DNA of 8,805 nucleotides from an uncultured Eubacteriales bacterium (lineage in GTDB: Bacteria > Bacillota > Clostridia > Monoglobales > Monoglobaceae), in the NCBI GenBank assembly GCA_905201285.1, contig CAJKNM010000067.1:1-8805 (forward strand). The letters run 5' to 3'. A model generated the notes under the pieces. That model was not told where the DNA came from. It worked only from the letters and a program-made list of their open reading frames with translations, and made no database searches. A program made the position numbers and the translations under genes. How positions within the stretch are numbered: the stretch's first letter is position 1; each line of letters starts with the position of its first letter. Shown piece after piece: positions 5,535 to 8,805 of the stretch.

Positions 5535-7907
5535 ATGTATATGAAAAAAAGATTAATGAGTTTAGCGCTGTGTTTCAGTATGGCCTTTACGGCTGCCCTG
5601 CCCTGCCTTGCTGAAGAGAGTGCGGCGGATTCGCCCGATAAGGCGGAGGGGTATAAAATATTAACAGGCGGCGCGGAGCTTCCCTCATACAAGGCATCGG
5701 ACGTTTATGACACAAGCACGAATACAGATTCTGTCTGGAGATGGCAGTACAGAAATCCCGAAACAAAAATCCCTTATACCGACCTCGATAAGGCCGGCCG
5801 GAACAACAGGGATATGGATGTGAACGGAAGGAACTACCGTGCCGAACAGTCGTGGAAAATCAATGACTACGGTAACGGCTTTGCCGTGAGCAAGTACCTG
5901 ATGGTCGGCGGAAACCGAAGCGACGGCGGCGGCTGGGCATCGGCCGACACAGCGGTAAGAACCTTTATAGCGCCGAACTCGGGAAGCATAACCATAACCG
6001 CCTGCGGCCCTACCGATGCCGAAAACGGAAAGGTTTGGGGTGCGATAACATCGGGGAATCCCCAAGGCGCAAAGATTTCGATAAACAAGACCGATGCCGG
6101 CGACACCGAGCATAAAAACATAAAGAGGGTTTGGCCGTCAGACAGCGACGGCTATCAGTTCCTGTGGAACGAGTCAAGCGAACAAAACGGTACGGTTTTG
6201 AATTTTGAACCGCTGACAATCTCGGTGAACAAGGGCGATGAGCTCCATTTTGAATCGGCGTCAAACTATTCCGAAAACTGGTGGGGTACCACGATTTTTT
6301 GGAATCCGATGGTTACATATACTTCGTATAACCCGACGGTTAAATTGCTTACGGCGAGCGAGGGGAATTTTGATAATGCTTCATTGAGCCAAAGCTACAG
6401 CGTCACGTTTGAAGAAACGCTGAATTCAATTTCCGCCGAAAGTATTACTATTGCCGGAAGGCTGAATGACGGTTCGGCGCTTAAGAATACGCCGAGTGTA
6501 AGCACCGCCGCCCTTTCGGAGGACAAAAAGATGGTTACATTCTCTTTTTCGGGTCTTGAAAAAAGTGCGGAATATACCGTCACACTCAAAAATATGGACT
6601 TTGACGGAATGGACGCGGGCGCGTTTGAATATTCCTTCGGGTTTAAGACAAAACAGCCGGCGGCATCGATTTCGTATAAGGCATCGGACAGCTACAGCGC
6701 AAGCGGAAATACCGATTCGGTCTGGAAGCTTCAATACAAGAACGATAATATAACCTATACGGATTTAAACAAGACCGGCTGGAGTAATCTGAACGTGACC
6801 GCCGACGGAAGGACAGTGACAGCCGGGGATTCGTGGAAAATCAATGATTATCAAAACGGCTTTGCCGTAAGCAAGTATCTGATGGTCGGCGGAAACGTTG
6901 CGGACGGAGACGCAACGGTGAATTCGGACGTTGCGGTTAAGACGTTTACCGTTCCGAAATCGGGATATGTCACGATAGGGGCATCTGACCCAAACGGAAA
7001 CAGTAAGGTCTGGAGTAATCTGACAAGCGTCAATAACCCCGGCGCATCGATTTCGGTCAGCAAGACCGAGGCGGGTGACGATAAGTATTTGTCAGCCGAG
7101 ATGATATGGCCAAAAGACGGAAAGGCGTATCAGTTCAAGTGGGATGAAAATAATCAAGAGAAGTGTAGTGAGGTTGAGTTCGAGCCGATTACCGTCAGGG
7201 TGAACGCCGGAGATAAGCTTCACTTTGAAACAGCGGCAAAAGACGGAAACTGGTGGGGAATGGTAGTGTACTGGGACCCCGTTATAAGCTATAAGGCGGT
7301 TTTTCCCGAGGCCGTGGACAAGAACTTTGAGGACGGCGGAAAATATGCGCCAAACTATGAATACAGTATGGAGTTTGACGATGATATGGCGCCGCTCGGC
7401 ACGGAGAATATCAAGATTGACGGCGGCGCTTCGGTCAAATCGGCGGAAGTGAATGAAGGAAAGAGAGTTACGTTTTCGTTTGACGGAATAAAAGAAGGCG
7501 TGAGGTATAACGTCACAGTTAACAACCTGAGATATGATACGGTCGATGACCCCGAGATGTCAGAGCCGTATACATTCTCGTTTATCGGCGGAAGTGCGGT
7601 GCAAGCACTGAACGCAAGGCTCGGAACGCCGCACATCAAGGCGGGTGAAAACAAGGTCTATGTCAGCGTGAATAACAGCGGAGCGGAAAAATGCTCGGCT
7701 TCGATGCTGGTTTGCCTGATGAAGGGAACGGCCGATAATTATGAGGTTGAGTCGGTGAACTATGTATCGCGTGACGACATCGGTGCGAACGATACAATGA
7801 GCGTAGCGGTTGAGGTTGCTGATACCAATGACAGATTTATAAGAGTGTTGGTTGTAAAATCTGTGAACGGACTTTGCCCCTATGCCGAGGCAATGGATTT
7901 AAAATAG
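5535..7907 (+). CDS. Large secreted protein with duplicated beta-sandwich/Ig-like units (unknown function)
   Basis: About 790 residues, no named family recognised. A Sec signal (1-26, cleavage likely after C-L-A) is followed by module 1 (about 51-263), Ig-like domain 1 resembling SbsA-type Ig folds (267-375), module 2 (380-588), a second Ig-like domain (590-685) and a C-terminal Ig-like domain (690-790). Each module carries WKINDY, AVSKYLMVGG, an APxSG or VPxSG turn, FEPxTVxVxxGD (F224/F549, D235/D560), HFE and WNP or WDP (W256/W580). The two module-plus-Ig units are a tandem duplication with a 327-codon offset. The preceding gene's product holds a third, more distant copy and starts with the same 16 bases (ATGAAAAAAAGATTAA). 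No catalytic motif or wall anchor is seen. AGAAAGG (5523-5529) is the likely ribosome site; by spacing the ATG at 5541 is at least as good a start as 5535. Likely a secreted glycan-binding or scaffold-like protein; this is inference. Its TAG stop abuts a truncated GH10 gene. Confidence 0.8.
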   Translation: MYMKKRLMSLALCFSMAFTAALPCLAEESAADSPDKAEGYKILTGGAELPSYKASDVYDTSTNTDSVWRWQYRNPETKIPYTDLDKAGRNNRDMDVNGRNYRAEQSWKINDYGNGFAVSKYLMVGGNRSDGGGWASADTAVRTFIAPNSGSITITACGPTDAENGKVWGAITSGNPQGAKISINKTDAGDTEHKNIKRVWPSDSDGYQFLWNESSEQNGTVLNFEPLTISVNKGDELHFESASNYSENWWGTTIFWNPMVTYTSYNPTVKLLTASEGNFDNASLSQSYSVTFEETLNSISAESITIAGRLNDGSALKNTPSVSTAALSEDKKMVTFSFSGLEKSAEYTVTLKNMDFDGMDAGAFEYSFGFKTKQPAASISYKASDSYSASGNTDSVWKLQYKNDNITYTDLNKTGWSNLNVTADGRTVTAGDSWKINDYQNGFAVSKYLMVGGNVADGDATVNSDVAVKTFTVPKSGYVTIGASDPNGNSKVWSNLTSVNNPGASISVSKTEAGDDKYLSAEMIWPKDGKAYQFKWDENNQEKCSEVEFEPITVRVNAGDKLHFETAAKDGNWWGMVVYWDPVISYKAVFPEAVDKNFEDGGKYAPNYEYSMEFDDDMAPLGTENIKIDGGASVKSAEVNEGKRVTFSFDGIKEGVRYNVTVNNLRYDTVDDPEMSEPYTFSFIGGSAVQALNARLGTPHIKAGENKVYVSVNNSGAEKCSASMLVCLMKGTADNYEVESVNYVSRDDIGANDTMSVAVEVADTNDRFIRVLVVKSVNGLCPYAEAMDLK
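5685..6665 (+). repeat. Internal tandem duplication, unit 1 (module plus Ig-like domain)
   Basis: This coding unit starts with codons for S-Y-K-A-S-D and recurs about 981-987 bp downstream. The best conserved DNA is 5851-5915 versus 6832-6896, identical at 58 of 65 positions, encoding WKINDY..NGFAVSKYLMVGGN in both. Elsewhere the copies are clearly diverged, with small insertions and deletions. Confidence 0.8.
6672..7588 (+). repeat. Internal tandem duplication, unit 2 (module plus Ig-like domain)
   Basis: This is the second copy of the unit that begins at 5685, starting again with S-Y-K-A-S-D and T-D-S-V-W. The module part ends near 7300 (YWDPVISYK) and is followed by an Ig-like domain that has diverged more from its partner than the module has. 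The offset between matching residues is 325-329 codons along the module. Confidence 0.75.
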
Positions 7908-7908
7908 C

Positions 7909-8787
7909 GGAAGCGATGAGGCACTTCACAAGGAGGCGTGCCATCTCAGAGACTATCTCCTTATGTTTTACAGCCATCCGAAGGCAACGGGCTTTACTAT
8001 GTGGGGCTATGGAGATTTTTATCATTGGAGAAGGCACGCACCGCTTGAAGACCAGAACTGGACGCCCAAGACCGAGGCGGTAAAGTATTGGATGGAACTG
8101 ACCCATGACGAATGGATGCCACAGCTTTCCGATAAAACCGACGAAAACGGTGAATATAATGTCAGAACCCACCGCGGTGAATATGACGTGACGGTCACGG
8201 CGGGCGGAAAGACGGCGAAAACCACTCTAAAGGTAACAAAGGACGGCGAGAACACCGTTACCGCCGTTGTTAAAGATGGCGGCATCGATATAGATACGTC
8301 AGAGAGGGTTGTTACGCTAAAGGAAAAGACAAAACCGATTGATTTAAAAGAGCTGGAGATAAACGATAAAAATTTGGACGCAATGGCGGACTCTCTTAAA
8401 GAGAACAAGATTAAGGCCGTTACTTCAAAGTCGGGGGAGGACGTGAGCTATCTTCTCGACCCGAACAACAAGACTCCGTGGGCGTCGAAGGACGGCAATG
8501 ATTATCTGATATTTGAGCTTGCTGAGCCGAGACGAAAGGGATATATAACCTTAAAATGGCCGGAAGGCGAAAAGTATATCTATCAGCTTGAGGTTTCCGA
8601 GGACGGCGAGAACTGGGAGAAGATTGCCGGAAGCGAGAGCGCCGAGCGCAATGTGACAAAGTTCTTCTATCCCGAAAAGGAGCCGAAAAACATTAAGTAT
8701 ATACGGATAAGCAGTGCGGACGGAAAGCTGATTGCGCCGGTGCGCGCGGGTGTTTATCCGGTACGGTATTATGCGGAAAAGAACTGA
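7909..8787 (+). pseudogene. 5'-truncated GH10 (endo-xylanase-type) gene with Ig-like and F5/8-type-C-like tail
   Basis: The open frame begins only after TAA at 7900-7902 and becomes GH10-like at 7909. About 70 residues of catalytic domain remain: DYLLMFYSHPKATGFTMWG, the HW after it, and a WTPKTEAVKYWMELTHDEW helix, which correspond to the last strand and helix of a GH10 barrel. Roughly the first 250-300 residues of a normal GH10 domain are absent, including both catalytic glutamates (acid/base in the N-E motif, nucleophile in T-E-x-D). Next comes an Ig-like extension (TDENGEYNVRTHRGEYDVTV, about 71-123) and an F5/8-type-C-like domain (about 145-290, with LLDPNNKTPWAS, EVSEDGENWEKI and IKYIRIS). 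The frame is undamaged to its stop. The first ATG (7963) lies inside the barrel with no ribosome site at working distance, so translation is doubtful. Original function: secreted xylan hydrolysis. A deletion or an assembly misjoin explains it equally well. Confidence 0.75.
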
Positions 8788-8793
8788 GAAAAC

Positions 8794-8802
8794 GGAGAGG
8801 AG
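8794..8802 (+). promoter_or_regulatory. Ribosome binding site of a gene beyond the right edge
   Basis: GGAGAGGAG begins seven bases after the TGA at 8785-8787 and is three bases from the window end. The position and purine-rich match suggest another co-directional gene starts within a few bases of the edge, in the same operon as the GH10 gene. Confidence 0.5.
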
Positions 8803-8805
8803 CTT

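Noticed and set aside
7861..7908. Frameshift joining the large secreted protein to the GH10 frame as one long enzyme
   Set aside because: The GH10 frame upstream of 7903 contains stops at 7864 and 7900 and no GH10-like residues, while the secreted protein's own frame stays meaningful to its stop. A junction fits better than a frameshift.
7930..7965. AAGGAGG (7930-7936) as ribosome site for a functional gene starting at ATG 7963
   Set aside because: The 26-base gap is far too long, and the sequence simply encodes K-E-A within the GH10-like frame; the conserved domain continues upstream of this ATG.

Overview
The window looks like a stretch of carbohydrate-uptake and polysaccharide-binding genes from a Clostridia-type Firmicute (Bacillota), most likely an uncultured gut or rumen anaerobe. 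Grounds for this: Gram-positive LplB/YtcP/LplA-type ABC transporter components, a lipoprotein binding protein with a Gram-positive signal, strong GGAGG-type ribosome binding sites, a sigma-A-type promoter, and modular secreted proteins built from Ig-like and beta-sandwich domains. All genes are on the + strand. Organism and substrate are inferences; no marker gene is present.

Region 1-402 carries no convincing gene. It holds a perfect 15-bp inverted repeat around a GC-rich core (42-121), a terminator-like hairpin (145-179), two 13-bp direct repeats (276-307), and a near-consensus promoter with an extended -10 (312-340). These lead into a three-gene transporter operon: two permeases (403-1365, 1377-2261) and a solute-binding lipoprotein (2358-3875), closed by a strong hairpin with a T tract (3925-3963). 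No ATPase is encoded, as is usual for this family, which normally borrows a shared MsmK-like ATPase.

Region 3998-7907 encodes two secreted proteins without enzyme motifs (479 and about 790 residues). Both carry the same beta-sandwich module (APxxG ... FEPxTVxVxxGD ... FE ... WxPxVxY), one copy in the first and two in the second. In the second protein a unit of about 327 codons, module plus Ig-like domain, is tandemly duplicated. They are probably secreted glycan-binding or scaffold-like accessory proteins serving the transporter.

The most anomalous point is at 7905-7909. The stop codon of the second secreted protein is followed within 1-2 bases by the interior of a GH10 (endo-xylanase-type) catalytic domain. 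Only the last part of the barrel is left (GFTMWG... strand and following helix), then an Ig-like extension and an F5/8-type-C-like domain ending at 8787. The start, ribosome binding site and both catalytic glutamates are missing, so either a deletion or an assembly misjoin lies here. Its presence beside an LplABC-type transporter fits a xylan/aldouronate utilisation locus. A ribosome binding site at the right edge suggests another gene begins just beyond the window.
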